Positions 8,109 to 17,341 of a stretch of DNA of 64,000 nt are shown in pieces. A model generated the notes under the pieces. The model ran no database searches. It was not told where the DNA came from and worked only from the letters and a program-made list of their open reading frames with translations. Positions within the stretch are counted from its first letter, which is position 1. Each line of letters begins with the position of its first letter. The DNA comes from Streptomyces cavernicola (GTDB lineage: Bacteria; Actinomycetota; Actinomycetes; Streptomycetales; Streptomycetaceae): contig NZ_JASCIQ010000021.1 of NCBI RefSeq assembly GCF_029968035.1, forward strand, positions 62,001 through 126,000, given 5' to 3'. Made by a program: the position numbers and the translations under genes.

Positions 8109-9707
8109 ATGACGGCCCGATCGATACGCATAGCGGGCGGTGCGCTCGCAGCGGTCACCGCGCTGGCTCTGGCCGCCTCGGCCTGCTCGGCGCCGAGTGA
8201 GACGTCCCCGGACGGTGCGATGTCCGGATCGGCGGTCGTCGGCATCGCCTACGAGCCCGACAGCCTCAGCCCGCTCCTCGGCTACGGCAAGGACGGCAAC
8301 TCCAAGATCTTCGACGGGCTGCTCACCCGCGCCGCGAACATGGAGCTCCAGCCCGCCCTCGCCGCCGAACTGCCGAAGGTCTCCGACGGCGGCAGGACGT
8401 ACACGTACAAGCTCCGCGAGGGCGTGAAGTTCTCCGACGGGAAGCCGTTCACCGCGAAGGACGTCGTCTTCACGTACGAGACGATCCTCGACGAGAAGAC
8501 CAACAACGCGTACAAGACCGAGCTGGACGCGCTGAAGTCCGTCGAGGCCGAGGGGGACAGCGAGGTGGTGTTCCATCTCAAGTACCCCTACGCGCCGTTC
8601 GCCGAGCGGACCGTGCTGCCCATCGCGCCCGAGCACGTGGCCGGCGAACAGGACGTGAACAGCGGCCCGTTCACCACCAAGCCCATCGGCACCGGCCCGT
8701 ACGAGCTGGTCAAGTGGTCCAAGGGCGAGAAGCTCACCTTCAAGGCCAACCCGAACTACTGGGCCGGTGAGCCGAAGGTGAAGGAATTCACCATGGCGAT
8801 CATCAAGGACGACGACGTCCGCGCCACCCGCCTGCGCTCCGGCGACCTCGACGGCGCGATCCTGCCGCCCAACCTGGCCAAGGGCTTCAAGGGCGAGAGC
8901 GGCATGAGGACGTACACCGCGAAGAGCTTCGACTACCGGCTCGTGACCCTGCCCACCCACAACAAGGTCACCGGCGACACCGACGTCCGCCGCGCCCTGG
9001 ACGTAGCCGTGGACCGCAAGGCCATGGTCGACTCCATCCTCTACGGCGAGGGCAAGGAGGCCTACGGGCCCGTGCCCACCGACAGCGAGTGGTTCACCAA
9101 GGGCACCGAGCGGAAGCACGACCTGAAGAAGGCCGAGCAGATCCTCGACGACGCCGGCTGGAAGAAGGGCAAGGACGGGATCCGCGAGAAGGACGGCCGC
9201 CGCGCCTCCTTCCCGCTCTGGTACCTCTCCGGCGACAAGCTCCGCCAGGACCACGCCCTCGCCTACGCCTCCGACGCCAAGAAGGCCGGCGTCGAGGTCA
9301 AGGTGCAGGCCGGCACCTGGGAGGTCATCGAGCCGAGGATGAAGACCGACGCGGTCCTCGCCGGCGGCGGCTCCCCTGCCGACCCCGACTTCGACCAGTA
9401 CAGCCTCCTCGCCTCGAAGCTCTCCGGCGACGGCTTCAACAACATGGCCTGGTACGACAACGCCAAGGTCGACAAGGCCCTCGAAGACGCCCGCAAGACC
9501 GACGACAAGGGCGAGCGGAAGGCCGCGTACGACACGATCCAGCGCGAGCTCGTGAAGGACCCCGGCTACACCTTCCTCACGCACATCGACCACCTGTACG
9601 TGTTGAGCAGCCGCTTCGGCGAGCGCTCCACGCAGGTCGAGCCGCACGACCACGGCCTCGCCTCCGGCCCGTGGTGGGACGTCGAGGACTGGCAGCCGAA
9701 GAAGTGA
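8109..9707 (+). CDS. nikA: Nickel/peptide ABC transporter substrate-binding lipoprotein
   Basis: A 532-aa extracellular solute-binding protein, family 5 (SBP_bac_5). A lipoprotein signal with ASAC at residues 23-26 predicts anchoring on the outer face of the membrane. Family features include EPDSLSPLLGYG, LREGVKFSDGKPFTAKDVVF and the IGTGPYELVKW segment. Substrate could be nickel (possibly chelated) or a peptide; the Nur-like box favours nickel. The ATG at 8109 follows an AGGGGTG ribosome binding site; a TTG 18 nt upstream is the alternative start. First gene of a five-gene importer. Confidence 0.8.
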   Translation: MTARSIRIAGGALAAVTALALAASACSAPSETSPDGAMSGSAVVGIAYEPDSLSPLLGYGKDGNSKIFDGLLTRAANMELQPALAAELPKVSDGGRTYTYKLREGVKFSDGKPFTAKDVVFTYETILDEKTNNAYKTELDALKSVEAEGDSEVVFHLKYPYAPFAERTVLPIAPEHVAGEQDVNSGPFTTKPIGTGPYELVKWSKGEKLTFKANPNYWAGEPKVKEFTMAIIKDDDVRATRLRSGDLDGAILPPNLAKGFKGESGMRTYTAKSFDYRLVTLPTHNKVTGDTDVRRALDVAVDRKAMVDSILYGEGKEAYGPVPTDSEWFTKGTERKHDLKKAEQILDDAGWKKGKDGIREKDGRRASFPLWYLSGDKLRQDHALAYASDAKKAGVEVKVQAGTWEVIEPRMKTDAVLAGGGSPADPDFDQYSLLASKLSGDGFNNMAWYDNAKVDKALEDARKTDDKGERKAAYDTIQRELVKDPGYTFLTHIDHLYVLSSRFGERSTQVEPHDHGLASGPWWDVEDWQPKK

Positions 9708-9739
9708 ACTCCCGTACCGCCAGGCTTCCTTGGGGGCCC

Positions 9740-10705
9740 ATGGCGCGCATGACGGCACGGCGGGCCCTGTTCGCCGTGCCTGTCGTGCTCGCCGTGACCT
9801 TCGGCGTCTTCGCCGTCGCCGCGGCCTCCCCGTTCGACCCCGTCAAGGCGTACGCGGGCACCGCCGGGCTCACCGCCTCGCAGGAGACCCTGGACCAGCT
9901 CCGGGTCAACCTCGGCGTGGACAAGGCGCTAGTCACCCGCTGGTGGGAGTGGCTGACCCATGCGGTCACCGGTGACCTCGGCGACTCGGCGGTGCTCCGC
10001 CAGCCCGTCGCCCAGGTCATCGGGGAGCGGCTCGGCTGGTCCGTGCTGCTCGCCGCCGTGGCGTTCGCCGTGGCCGTCCTCGTCGGCAGCGCGCTCGGCG
10101 TCCTCGCCGCCCGCCGCCAGGGCGGCTGGTTCGACCGCGGCGTCACCTCCCTCGCGTACACCCTGGAAGCCGCCCCGCCGTTCTGGCTCGGGCTCCTCGC
10201 CATGTGGCTGTTCGCGCTCGAGCTCGGCGTGCTGCCCGCGGGCGGCCTCACCGACACCGGCTCGACCGTCGTCACCTTCGACCAGGTCGCCCGCCACCTC
10301 GTACTGCCCGCCGCGGTCCTGGCGATCTCGCAGCTGCCCTGGTTCGTGCTCTACGTACGCCAGGGCGTGGCCGACGCCCTGGAGGAGGACCCGGTGCGCG
10401 GCGCCCGCGCGCGCGGGCTCGCCGCACGCACCGTGCTCCTCGGCCACGCCCTGCGCTCCGGGCTGCTCCCCGTGCTCACCCTGATCGGCTCGCGGGTGCC
10501 CGAACTCATCACGGGCGCGCTGCTCGTGGAGACCGTGTTCAGCTGGCCCGGCATCGCCGCCGCCACCGTGCAGGCCGCCACCTCCGTGGACTTCCCGCTG
10601 CTCGCCGCGCTCACCGTGCTCGCCACGATCGCGGTGCTGCTCGGCAACCTGATCTCCGACCTCCTGTACGGACTCGCCGACCCGAGGGTGGGATTCGATG
10701 GCTGA
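9740..10705 (+). CDS. nikB: ABC transporter permease (DppB/NikB type)
   Basis: A 321-aa integral membrane protein of the binding-protein-dependent permease family. There is a first membrane segment at residues 10-28, then five or so more. The cytoplasmic EAA-type loop reads RGARARGLAARTVLLGHALR near residue 225, the contact for the ATPase. Likely forms a heterodimer with the following permease, whose ATG overlaps this gene's end by 8 nt. The start at 9740 was chosen because residues upstream in the frame are shadow of nikA. Confidence 0.8.
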   Translation: MARMTARRALFAVPVVLAVTFGVFAVAAASPFDPVKAYAGTAGLTASQETLDQLRVNLGVDKALVTRWWEWLTHAVTGDLGDSAVLRQPVAQVIGERLGWSVLLAAVAFAVAVLVGSALGVLAARRQGGWFDRGVTSLAYTLEAAPPFWLGLLAMWLFALELGVLPAGGLTDTGSTVVTFDQVARHLVLPAAVLAISQLPWFVLYVRQGVADALEEDPVRGARARGLAARTVLLGHALRSGLLPVLTLIGSRVPELITGALLVETVFSWPGIAAATVQAATSVDFPLLAALTVLATIAVLLGNLISDLLYGLADPRVGFDG

Positions 10706-11564
10706 GCTCACCTGGAAACCGGTCGGTGCGGTACGCCGCTCCACGCGCGCGTGGCGGGTGCGCAGCTCCGCCGTGATCGTCGCGCTCGTCGTCCTCGCCG
10801 TGTTGATCGTGCCGCCGCTCGTGCAGCTCGACGAGCAGGCCGTCGACCTCGCCGCGAAGCTCCAACCCCCGTCCTTCGCCCACCCGTTCGGCACCGACGA
10901 CGTGGGCCGCGACCTGCTGCTCCGCTGCATCTACGGGCTGCGCGTCTCACTCCTCGTCGGCTTCGTCGCCGCCGTCGTGGCGACCGTCATCGGCACCGCC
11001 GTGGGGGCTGCCGCGGCGGCCTCGGGCGGCTGGTTCGACCGGGTCGCGATGCGCCTCGTCGACCTGTTCTCGTCCGTGCCGCACCTGCTGCTCGGCATCT
11101 TCATCGTGGCGATGTTCAGCCCCGGCGTCTGGCCCGTCGTGATCTCCGTGGGCCTCACCCACTGGCTGTCCACGGCCCGCATCGTCCGCTCCGAGGTGCT
11201 CTCGCTGCGCTCCCGGCCGTACGTCGACGCCGCGATCTCCGGCGGCGCGTCCCGGTGGCGGGTCGCCGTGCGCCATCTGCTGCCGGGCGTCCTGCCACAG
11301 GCCGGGCTCGCCGCGGTCCTGATGATCCCGCACGCCATCTGGCACGAGTCCGCGCTGTCCTTCCTCGGCCTCGGCCTGCCCACGCACCAGGCCAGCCTCG
11401 GCACGCTCGTGCAGAGCGCCCGCAGCTCGCTGCTCGCCGGCGACTGGTGGCCGACGCTGTTCCCCGGCCTGTTCATCATCGTCCCCACCCTGGCCATCGC
11501 CGGGCTCGCGGGCGCCTGGCGCGAGCGGCTCAACCCGCGCCGCCGATCGGAGCTGATGCTGTGA
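10698..11564 (+). CDS. nikC: ABC transporter permease (DppC/NikC type)
   Basis: A 288-aa integral membrane permease. It has an N-terminal membrane segment (about residues 25-45), the typical HPFGTDDVGRDLLLRCIYGL segment of DppC-like proteins, and an EAA loop (YVDAAISGGASRWRVAVRHLLPG, about 173-195). It overlaps nikB by 8 nt and is followed by an ATPase gene whose GTG overlaps its TGA, so the subunits are probably made in stoichiometric amounts. Confidence 0.82.
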   Translation: MAELTWKPVGAVRRSTRAWRVRSSAVIVALVVLAVLIVPPLVQLDEQAVDLAAKLQPPSFAHPFGTDDVGRDLLLRCIYGLRVSLLVGFVAAVVATVIGTAVGAAAAASGGWFDRVAMRLVDLFSSVPHLLLGIFIVAMFSPGVWPVVISVGLTHWLSTARIVRSEVLSLRSRPYVDAAISGGASRWRVAVRHLLPGVLPQAGLAAVLMIPHAIWHESALSFLGLGLPTHQASLGTLVQSARSSLLAGDWWPTLFPGLFIIVPTLAIAGLAGAWRERLNPRRRSELML

Positions 11565-12535
11565 CCACCGCCACGGACACCACACCCGCCGCACCGGTCC
11601 TCTCCGTCCAGGGCCTCTCCGTACGCTTCCGGATGCGCGGCGGCGCCTTCGTGCGGGCCGTCAGCGACGCGCACTTCGAGCTCGGCTCGGGGGAATGCCT
11701 GGCCCTGGTCGGGGAGAGCGGCTGCGGCAAGTCCGTGCTCGCCTCCGCGCTGCTCGGGCTGCTCCCCGGCAACGCCGAGACCGCGGGCAGCGCCCTGCTC
11801 GGCGGGGACATCGACCTGCTGAGCGCGGACGAGCAGACCCTGGCCCGCACCGTGCGCGGCCGCCGCATCGGGCTCGTCCCGCAGTCGCCCGCCGCGCACC
11901 TCACCCCCGTACGCACGGTCCGCTCCCAACTGGAGGAGACAGTACGGGAGTTGACCGGAACGCCGAAGCCGGACGTGCGCAAGGCGGCGGTGGCGGCGGC
12001 CGAGCGGGCCGCGTTCCCCGCCGACCACCTCGACCGGCACCCGCACGAACTGTCCGGCGGCCTCGCCCAGCGCGCCGCGACCGCGCTCGCCCTGATCGGC
12101 GACGCCCCGCTGCTGCTCGCCGACGAGCCCACGACCGGGCTCGACCGGGACCTGGTGGAGCGCACCGTCGACGAGCTGAAGCGGCACACCGGCGACACCC
12201 GCGCCCTGTTGATGATCACCCACGACCTCGCGGCCGCCGAGCGCATCGCCGACCGGATCGCCGTCATGTACGCGGGCCGCATCGTCGAACAGGCCGACGC
12301 CCGCGCCTTCTTCGGCGAGCCCGGACCCCGCCACCCGTACGCGCGGGGCCTCCTGAACGCCCTGCCCGAGCGGGAGTTCACCCCGATCCCCGGCATGCCG
12401 CCCGAGCTGGCCGACCTGCCCGCGGGCTGCGCCTTCGCCCCGCGCTGCCCGTCCGCGACCCCGGCCTGCGAGGAGCTTCCGCTGCTCGTCGACGGCGTCG
12501 CCTGCCACCACGCCCTGGAGGCCCAGCGTGCTTGA
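11561..12535 (+). CDS. nikD: ABC transporter ATP-binding protein (DppD/NikD type)
   Basis: A 324-aa ATPase subunit. Walker A GESGCGKS lies at residues 51-58, the signature LSGGLAQR near 161, Walker B LLLADEP near 182, and the switch histidine in MITHDL. The C-terminal oligopeptide/dipeptide-type extension with cysteines (CAFAPRCPSATPACEE) is present, which in relatives can bind an Fe-S cluster. Starts with GTG overlapping the nikC stop. Confidence 0.82.
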   Translation: MTTATDTTPAAPVLSVQGLSVRFRMRGGAFVRAVSDAHFELGSGECLALVGESGCGKSVLASALLGLLPGNAETAGSALLGGDIDLLSADEQTLARTVRGRRIGLVPQSPAAHLTPVRTVRSQLEETVRELTGTPKPDVRKAAVAAAERAAFPADHLDRHPHELSGGLAQRAATALALIGDAPLLLADEPTTGLDRDLVERTVDELKRHTGDTRALLMITHDLAAAERIADRIAVMYAGRIVEQADARAFFGEPGPRHPYARGLLNALPEREFTPIPGMPPELADLPAGCAFAPRCPSATPACEELPLLVDGVACHHALEAQRA

Positions 12536-13196
12536 ACTCCAGGACGTCACCGCCGGGTACGAGCGCCGCGCGCCCGTCTTCCGGGACGTCTCCCTGACCG
12601 TCGCCCCCGGCGAGGCCGTCGGCCTGCTCGGCCCCAGCGGCTGCGGCAAGTCCACGCTCGCCCGCGTCGCCGCCCTCCTGCACCGGCCCGACGCCGGCCG
12701 CGTCGTCATCGACGGCACCCCCGCCGGCGGCTGGCGGCACCGCGCCCCGCGCGCCCAGCGCACCGCGTTCGGCGTGGTCTTCCAGCAGCCCCGGCTGTCC
12801 GCCGACCCGCGCCTGCGCCTCGCCGACCTGGTCGCCGAACCGCTGCGCGCCAACGGCCGTTCCGCCGAAGTCGCGGACGCCGTACGGGAGTTGACGGAGC
12901 GCGTCGGCCTCGGCCCCGAACTGCTCGGCCGCCGCCCGCACGAGGTCAGCGACGGCCAGCTGCAACGCGCCTGCCTGGCCCGCGCGTTGATCCTGAAGCC
13001 GCGCTGGCTGGTGTGCGACGAGATGACGGCGATGCTGGACGCCTCCACGACGGCCGCGCTCGTGGCCGTGGTCGAGGAGTACCGCGCGGAGAGCGGCGCG
13101 GGCCTCCTCGCCGTGGGTCACGACCGGGTCCTGCTGCGGCGCTGGTGCGACCGGACCGTGGAGTGGGACGGGCTCGGGGCCTCTCCGGGCGAGTGA
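12528..13196 (+). CDS. nikE: ABC transporter ATP-binding protein (DppF/NikE type)
   Basis: A 222-aa ATPase with Walker A GPSGCGKST (about residues 36-44), signature VSDGQLQR and Walker B WLVCDEMTAMLD. It is shorter than DppF proteins, lacking their C-terminal oligopeptide extension; NikE-type subunits are similarly compact. The signature has VSDGQ where LSGGQ is usual. It overlaps nikD by 8 nt and closes the five-gene importer operon. Confidence 0.8.
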   Translation: MLELQDVTAGYERRAPVFRDVSLTVAPGEAVGLLGPSGCGKSTLARVAALLHRPDAGRVVIDGTPAGGWRHRAPRAQRTAFGVVFQQPRLSADPRLRLADLVAEPLRANGRSAEVADAVRELTERVGLGPELLGRRPHEVSDGQLQRACLARALILKPRWLVCDEMTAMLDASTTAALVAVVEEYRAESGAGLLAVGHDRVLLRRWCDRTVEWDGLGASPGE

Positions 13197-13265
13197 ACCG
13201 CGGCCGTCCGTCCGGCCAACTCCCGTGCACAGCACTGCCGTTGGAGCCGTGATCGGGCGCATACT

Positions 13266-13294
13266 CCCTGACGCCGTAGCCGACGCCGTCAGGG
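13266..13294 (+). promoter_or_regulatory. Hairpin that pairs with the ribosome binding site of the next gene
   Basis: CCCTGACG (13266-13273) can pair perfectly with CGTCAGGG (13287-13294), leaving a 13-nt loop. The right arm contains the AGGG of the ribosome binding site AGGGAG that serves the ATG at 13303. If transcribed, the stem would hide the Shine-Dalgarno sequence. It could instead be a DNA operator. Confidence 0.4.
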
Positions 13295-13302
13295 AGACAC
13301 GC

Positions 13303-14151
13303 ATGAACCGCCTCACGCGCCGCAGAGCCGTCACGACCCTCGCCGCAGCGGCGGTCGGTACGCTCGCCGTCCCCGCCCAGCGCGCCGCCGCGCACACCGA
13401 GCCCCCGCTGCGCCGCGCCCACGCGCACAACGACTACCTGCACACCCGGCCGTTGCTCGACGCGCTCGACCACCGCTTCACCAGCGTCGAGGCCGATGTG
13501 TTCCTCGTCGACGGCCGCCTGCTCGTCGCGCACGAACCGAGCCAACTCGACCCCACCCGCACCCTGGAGTCCCTCTACCTGGACCCGCTGCAGGCCCGAG
13601 TCCGCGCCAACGGCGGCTCCGTGTACGCGGGGTACGGCCGCCCCGTCCAGCTCCTCGTCGACCTGAAGAACGAGGGCGCCGCCACATATCTCGAACTCCA
13701 CCGCAGGCTCGCCCCGTACCGCCGCATGCTCACCGCGTACGACCACGGGCGGGTGCGGAGCGGGGCCGTGACCGTGGTCGTGTCCGGGGACCGGGCCGCG
13801 CGGGAGCCGATGGCCGCGCAGCGCGTGCGGTACGCCTTCTACGACGGCAGGTTGGCCGACCTCGGCGGCCCGGACGACGCCTCCTTCATGCCGCTGATCA
13901 GCGACAACTGGTCCAACACCTTCAGCTGGCAGGGCGTCGGGCCGATGCCCGCCGCGGAGCGGGCCGAGCTGCACGCGATCGTCGGCGCCGCGCACGGGCG
14001 GGGGCAGCGGGTGCGGTTCTGGGCCACGCCCGACCAGGCGGGCGCGGCGCGCGCCGCGGTCTGGTCCGAGCTGATCGGCGCCGACGTCGACCACCTCAAC
14101 ACGGACGACCTGGCGGCGCTCGAAGCGTTCCTCGACGCCTACGACCGCTGA
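13303..14151 (+). CDS. Exported phosphodiesterase-like protein (PI-PLC/GDPD fold)
   Basis: A 282-aa protein with a twin-arginine signal (TRRRAVTTL, then an alanine-rich hydrophobic stretch ending near RAAAH). The mature start HAHNDYLHTRPLLDAL and VEADVFLVDGRLLVAHE match the TIM-barrel catalytic face of glycerophosphodiester phosphodiesterases and related bacterial PI-PLC-like proteins (two histidines, then E-D around the metal site). DLKNEG and the C-terminal ADVDHLNTDD fit the same fold. Probably cleaves a phosphodiester outside the cell; the substrate is unknown. Monocistronic. Confidence 0.75.
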   Translation: MNRLTRRRAVTTLAAAAVGTLAVPAQRAAAHTEPPLRRAHAHNDYLHTRPLLDALDHRFTSVEADVFLVDGRLLVAHEPSQLDPTRTLESLYLDPLQARVRANGGSVYAGYGRPVQLLVDLKNEGAATYLELHRRLAPYRRMLTAYDHGRVRSGAVTVVVSGDRAAREPMAAQRVRYAFYDGRLADLGGPDDASFMPLISDNWSNTFSWQGVGPMPAAERAELHAIVGAAHGRGQRVRFWATPDQAGAARAAVWSELIGADVDHLNTDDLAALEAFLDAYDR

Positions 14152-14281
14152 GGGGACGCCTGTTCGGCAGCTTCCGTCCGTACACGTTCGGGGGACATGT
14201 CACTCGCCTGCGCGCCGCCCTCCCTCCGCCACACTGTCCGCCGTGAGCCACGGAGTTGACGTGGCGGAGGAGGGTGTCGCG

Positions 14282-14476
14282 ATGGCCATTTCGATTTCGG
14301 TGTTCCTGCTGCTGCTGATCCTCGCGGTGGTGTTCCTGCGCAACGGCGCGCTGAAGCTCTCGCACGCCGTGGTGTGCGTCCTGCTCGGCTTCTACCTGGC
14401 CAGCACGAGCCTCGCGCCGACCATCCAGAACGGCCTGACAGCCACGGCGGACCTGGTGAGCGACCTCAAGCCCTGA
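14282..14476 (+). CDS. Small membrane protein
   Basis: A 64-aa protein made mostly of two hydrophobic segments (about residues 3-20 and 28-48: ISVFLLLLILAVVFL and HAVVCVLLGFYLAST), then TSLAPTIQNGL. The ATG at 14282 follows a GGAGGAGGG ribosome binding site; a start 39 nt upstream is possible. Similar short proteins of unknown function occur in Streptomyces. Nothing in the neighbourhood suggests a role. Confidence 0.6.
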   Translation: MAISISVFLLLLILAVVFLRNGALKLSHAVVCVLLGFYLASTSLAPTIQNGLTATADLVSDLKP

Positions 14477-14941
14477 GACCGGGCGGTGCTGCCGGGCGGT
14501 GCTGCAGGGTGGCGGGCCGGATCGTTGCGCTTGGTGAACAGCTGGCTGCATCGTCCCGCGATGAAGGCAGAACACCATGCGGAGGATGGCGAGTTGGTTG
14601 CGCTTGGCTTTGTCGGCGCAAGTGCTACTGCCCGCGAGTGATTGCCAATGCGCCTTACCGGACGGGGAGTTGAGGGCGGACAAGGTGGTTCGAAGGCAGC
14701 TCGCTCGGCGACCCGAACAGCGCGCCCGCAGCTAGGGCATCGCCGTCGGGAAGACCGACCGAACGCCTCGGCGAGGGACGGCCACTTGCCTCGATGGAGG
14801 ACCTGTCCGGTGGTGGATCCATACACACCTCCCTATCAACGCGATGGTTAGTCGAATCAAGGAGCGCTGGTCCTGAGGGTGCTGCCTGTCGATACTGGAG
14901 ATCAGCACCTCACATGTCATGCACACAGAAACGGGGGACAT
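14477..14941. other. Intergenic, no convincing gene
   Basis: 465 bp with lower codon bias than the flanks. On the minus strand a stretch near 14550-14620 reads AKRNQLAILRMVFCLHRG, which may be the remnant of a mobile-element gene, but it is too short to assign. The last 60 bp carry the upstream region of the small secreted protein, with a GGGGGAC ribosome binding site. Confidence 0.4.
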
Positions 14942-15271
14942 ATGCGTACTCGTAAGCGCATCCGCAATCTGCTGGCCGTCGGCTTTCTGGCCGGTGCAGC
15001 CGCGCTCACCGCTGCTGCACCCGCTCAGTCAGCGCCGCGCTTCGATTGCATGACCGAGATCCAGAACGGCGGCGAAACCGGGGCAGGTCGGTGTACCAAC
15101 CTCGGTGATGGGGTGGGCGAATTCCGCGTCCACGTCGTATGCGGCCTGGCCATGGACCAGTACTCCAGCTGGGTGCTCGTCATGCCGGGGGAGAGGGCGC
15201 AGACCTCCGCAAACTGCCCCTTCACCCTTCCAGGGCAGGGAGTCGGGCGGGTCACCGTCGAATTCAGGTGA
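14942..15271 (+). CDS. Small secreted protein
   Basis: A 109-aa protein with a classical signal peptide (basic MRTRKRIRN, hydrophobic core LLAVGFLAGAAALTAAA, cleavage likely after AQSA). The mature part of about 75 residues has four cysteines (DCMTE, GRCTN, VVCGL, ANCPF) that could form two disulfides. No catalytic motif is visible. The ATG follows GGGGGAC. Function unknown; it looks like the many small exported Streptomyces proteins. Confidence 0.65.
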   Translation: MRTRKRIRNLLAVGFLAGAAALTAAAPAQSAPRFDCMTEIQNGGETGAGRCTNLGDGVGEFRVHVVCGLAMDQYSSWVLVMPGERAQTSANCPFTLPGQGVGRVTVEFR

Positions 15272-15437
15272 CTTCTGGCATGTGCCGGTGAGCGGCGCCG
15301 CATGCGCCCACGGCGGACCCCGGTCTGGTCGGTGTTCGCGGGTCAGCCTGGAGGCCCACAACTCGACGTTGATGGCGCCGCTCCTCGGCGCCCCGGGCTG
15401 GCCCCCCTGCCCTCCGCCACGGGTGGTTGGGCTGGTT

Positions 15438-16439
15438 CTAGTCGGGGGTCTCTTCTTGTAAAGCGGTGGTCTCTTCTTGTAATGCGGTGTTGTGTACGAC
15501 GGAGTGTGCGATGTTCCGGAGCAGGGCGATGTCGGCGCGGTCGCGGTTCTTGGCGAACCATGCGAGGGCCATCGTGCACGAGGGGGCGTCCGTTAGGTCC
15601 CGGTAGACGATGCCGGGGCGGGGGTAGAAGGTGCGGGCCGAGGCGGGGAGGATGCCGATGGCCTGTCTGCGTGAGACCGCGTGCAGCACTCCTTCCACGT
15701 CTACGGCCAACGGGCCGAAGTGGAGGGGCGATCCGTCGGGGCGTGGGTTGATGGCCCAGTAGTCACGCCACTCCTTGGGCGACTCCGGCGGCATGGTGAC
15801 CATGGGGCGTCCGGAGAGCTGATCCAGTCTCACCTCGGCCTCGCCCGCGAGGGGGTCTTCGGCCGGGAGGCAGACGACGCGGGGCTCCTCGGCCAGTTGC
15901 AACACCTGGATGCCAGGCGGGGCCGGCGGACGCAGAAAAGCGGCGTCCACTTCGCCAGAGGCCAACGCGTCGTACTGGTTGACGAAGTTGAGGCTGCGTA
16001 TTTCGACGGTCAGTCCTGGCTGCCGCTTGTTCAGTTCGTCGAGGATGGCGTGGGTGTGCGGCATCGCGGGCTCGGCCGAGAGCGTGCCGATCACGATGCG
16101 TTCGGCCACCGCCCGCGACCGGGCCTCGGCCTCGCGACGCAGTTCAGCCATGGCTTCCGTGACGGCACGTGCTCTCGGTAGCAGGGCACGCCCAGCGGGG
16201 GTCAACTCCACAGCTCGGGAGGTCCGGTCGATCAACTGGAGCCCCAGACGCCGTTCCAGGGACCGGATCTGCTGGCTGAATGCAGGCTGGGTGATGAACA
16301 GCCGCGCGGCGGCCCGCCCGAAGTGCAGTTCCTCCGCCAGGGTGAGAAAGAGCCGGAGCTGATGGGTGCTCGGATCCGCGCCCCCGCTCGCCGGCCTTTC
16401 GCGTACGGACTCGGCATCATCGCCACCACGTATCGCCAT
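15438..16439 (-). CDS. LysR family transcriptional regulator
   Basis: A 333-aa LysR-type regulator. The winged HTH spans about residues 25-85 (LRLFLTLAEELHFGRAAARL, then TQPAFSQQIRSLERRLG), followed by the periplasmic-binding-like effector domain (about 110-315). The N-terminal 20 residues before the HTH are longer than usual, so a later start is possible. The C-terminus ends in an exact repeat of ALQEET caused by a 21-bp tandem duplication. No divergent target gene is obvious; the next plus-strand gene is 430 bp away. Confidence 0.88.
   Translation of the reverse strand: MAIRGGDDAESVRERPASGGADPSTHQLRLFLTLAEELHFGRAAARLFITQPAFSQQIRSLERRLGLQLIDRTSRAVELTPAGRALLPRARAVTEAMAELRREAEARSRAVAERIVIGTLSAEPAMPHTHAILDELNKRQPGLTVEIRSLNFVNQYDALASGEVDAAFLRPPAPPGIQVLQLAEEPRVVCLPAEDPLAGEAEVRLDQLSGRPMVTMPPESPKEWRDYWAINPRPDGSPLHFGPLAVDVEGVLHAVSRRQAIGILPASARTFYPRPGIVYRDLTDAPSCTMALAWFAKNRDRADIALLRNIAHSVVHNTALQEETTALQEETPD
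15450..15491. repeat. 21-bp tandem duplication in the LysR C-terminus
   Basis: Two adjacent 21-bp units (15450-15470 and 15471-15491) share 19 of 21 bases (core CTCTTCTTGTAA). Being a multiple of three, the duplication adds seven residues (TALQEET repeated) without breaking the frame. Confidence 0.7.
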
Positions 16440-16873
16440 GCCGAAAATCTACCGCCCCCGAATCCGGCGGGGCGCAGTCGACTACATGCAGTGACTGCCA
16501 GGGGTGATGGAGGAGCTTGATGTGCCCCTCGGCGGCAGTCTGGCCGTGTACGTGTGTGCGGGTCGGGGGGAATTGCCAGTGGTGCGTTCTACCGTGAAGG
16601 CCCAACTGGCAGCCACACAGGGGGATTTGTGGCGAACGGGCGAACCTGAGCACCAGCAACCCTGACGTGATCGAAAGCGCCCAGCGCATCGCCGACGCGC
16701 AGGAGCGGCCCGAGCTGGCCTTCTGCAACCGCCGGCGGGTGCTGGAAGATGACGGCTTCTACGTGATCGTCATCCAGTGGTCGCCGCAGACGCCCCCAGT
16801 AGCAAGCTGGCCCCGTCGCTGCGCCGGCGTCGTCCGCCGTAGTAGCGACGGGCCTATGAAAGGAAGCCCGCTC
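16440..16873. other. Intergenic with a possible gene remnant
   Basis: 433 bp between LysR and a hypothetical gene. From about 16667 an in-frame stretch on the plus strand (ESAQRIADAQERPELAF and DDGFYVIVIQW) looks protein-like but has no credible start and runs into the next gene's frame, so it may be a decayed upstream gene or an N-terminal extension. No LysR T-N11-A box was clear. Confidence 0.35.
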
Positions 16874-17341
16874 ATGGCCAGCGCCAACAGCCCTCTGGCT
16901 ACCGCCCATCGGCGTCCTCGCGTCGAATACCGGCAGTTCCTGCTGGCCGATGAGGAGTCGCTGCCCGAGTTCCCCTCGTGGAAGGGGTCCGACCGCATCG
17001 TGATCCAAGGGGATCGCGGCGTACTGTTCCGCACGGCGGCCAATGACTTCTACCCGGACGTCAGTCTCGAAGTCTGGCCTGATGAACCACCCCGAGCCGA
17101 GGGCTCCTGGGAAGCCCTGGAGGAGGCTGTGATCAACAGTCAGACCGGGCGGGTCGAACTGCGAGAGTGGGACCACAGCCCCTGTGGAGGCCCAGCGGAA
17201 CTCGGTGCGTCCGGAAGATTCCATCTCCGTGCCTACTGCCGCGGTCGCGCAGAAGCAGCAGCCCGCTCTGTCGACGAGATGCACTTCGAGGGCGTCGAGG
17301 AATGGTTGCTGCAACTCTGGGCCGAAGTCCCTGGCGCTTGA
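16874..17341 (+). CDS. Hypothetical soluble protein
   Basis: A 155-aa acidic protein without signal or membrane segments. The ATG at 16874 follows AAAGGA at 16858-16864; an ATG at 16856 and an even longer frame back to 16667 are alternatives. Aromatic-rich segments (VEYRQFLLADE, LEVWPDEPP, VEEWLLQLW) suggest a compact alpha/beta fold. I cannot place it in a family. It is isolated. Confidence 0.5.
   Translation: MASANSPLATAHRRPRVEYRQFLLADEESLPEFPSWKGSDRIVIQGDRGVLFRTAANDFYPDVSLEVWPDEPPRAEGSWEALEEAVINSQTGRVELREWDHSPCGGPAELGASGRFHLRAYCRGRAEAAARSVDEMHFEGVEEWLLQLWAEVPGA

Noticed and set aside
10931..13048. Long minus-strand frames across the importer operon
   Set aside because: They are antisense to four intact transporter genes and show composition typical of shadows in high-GC DNA.
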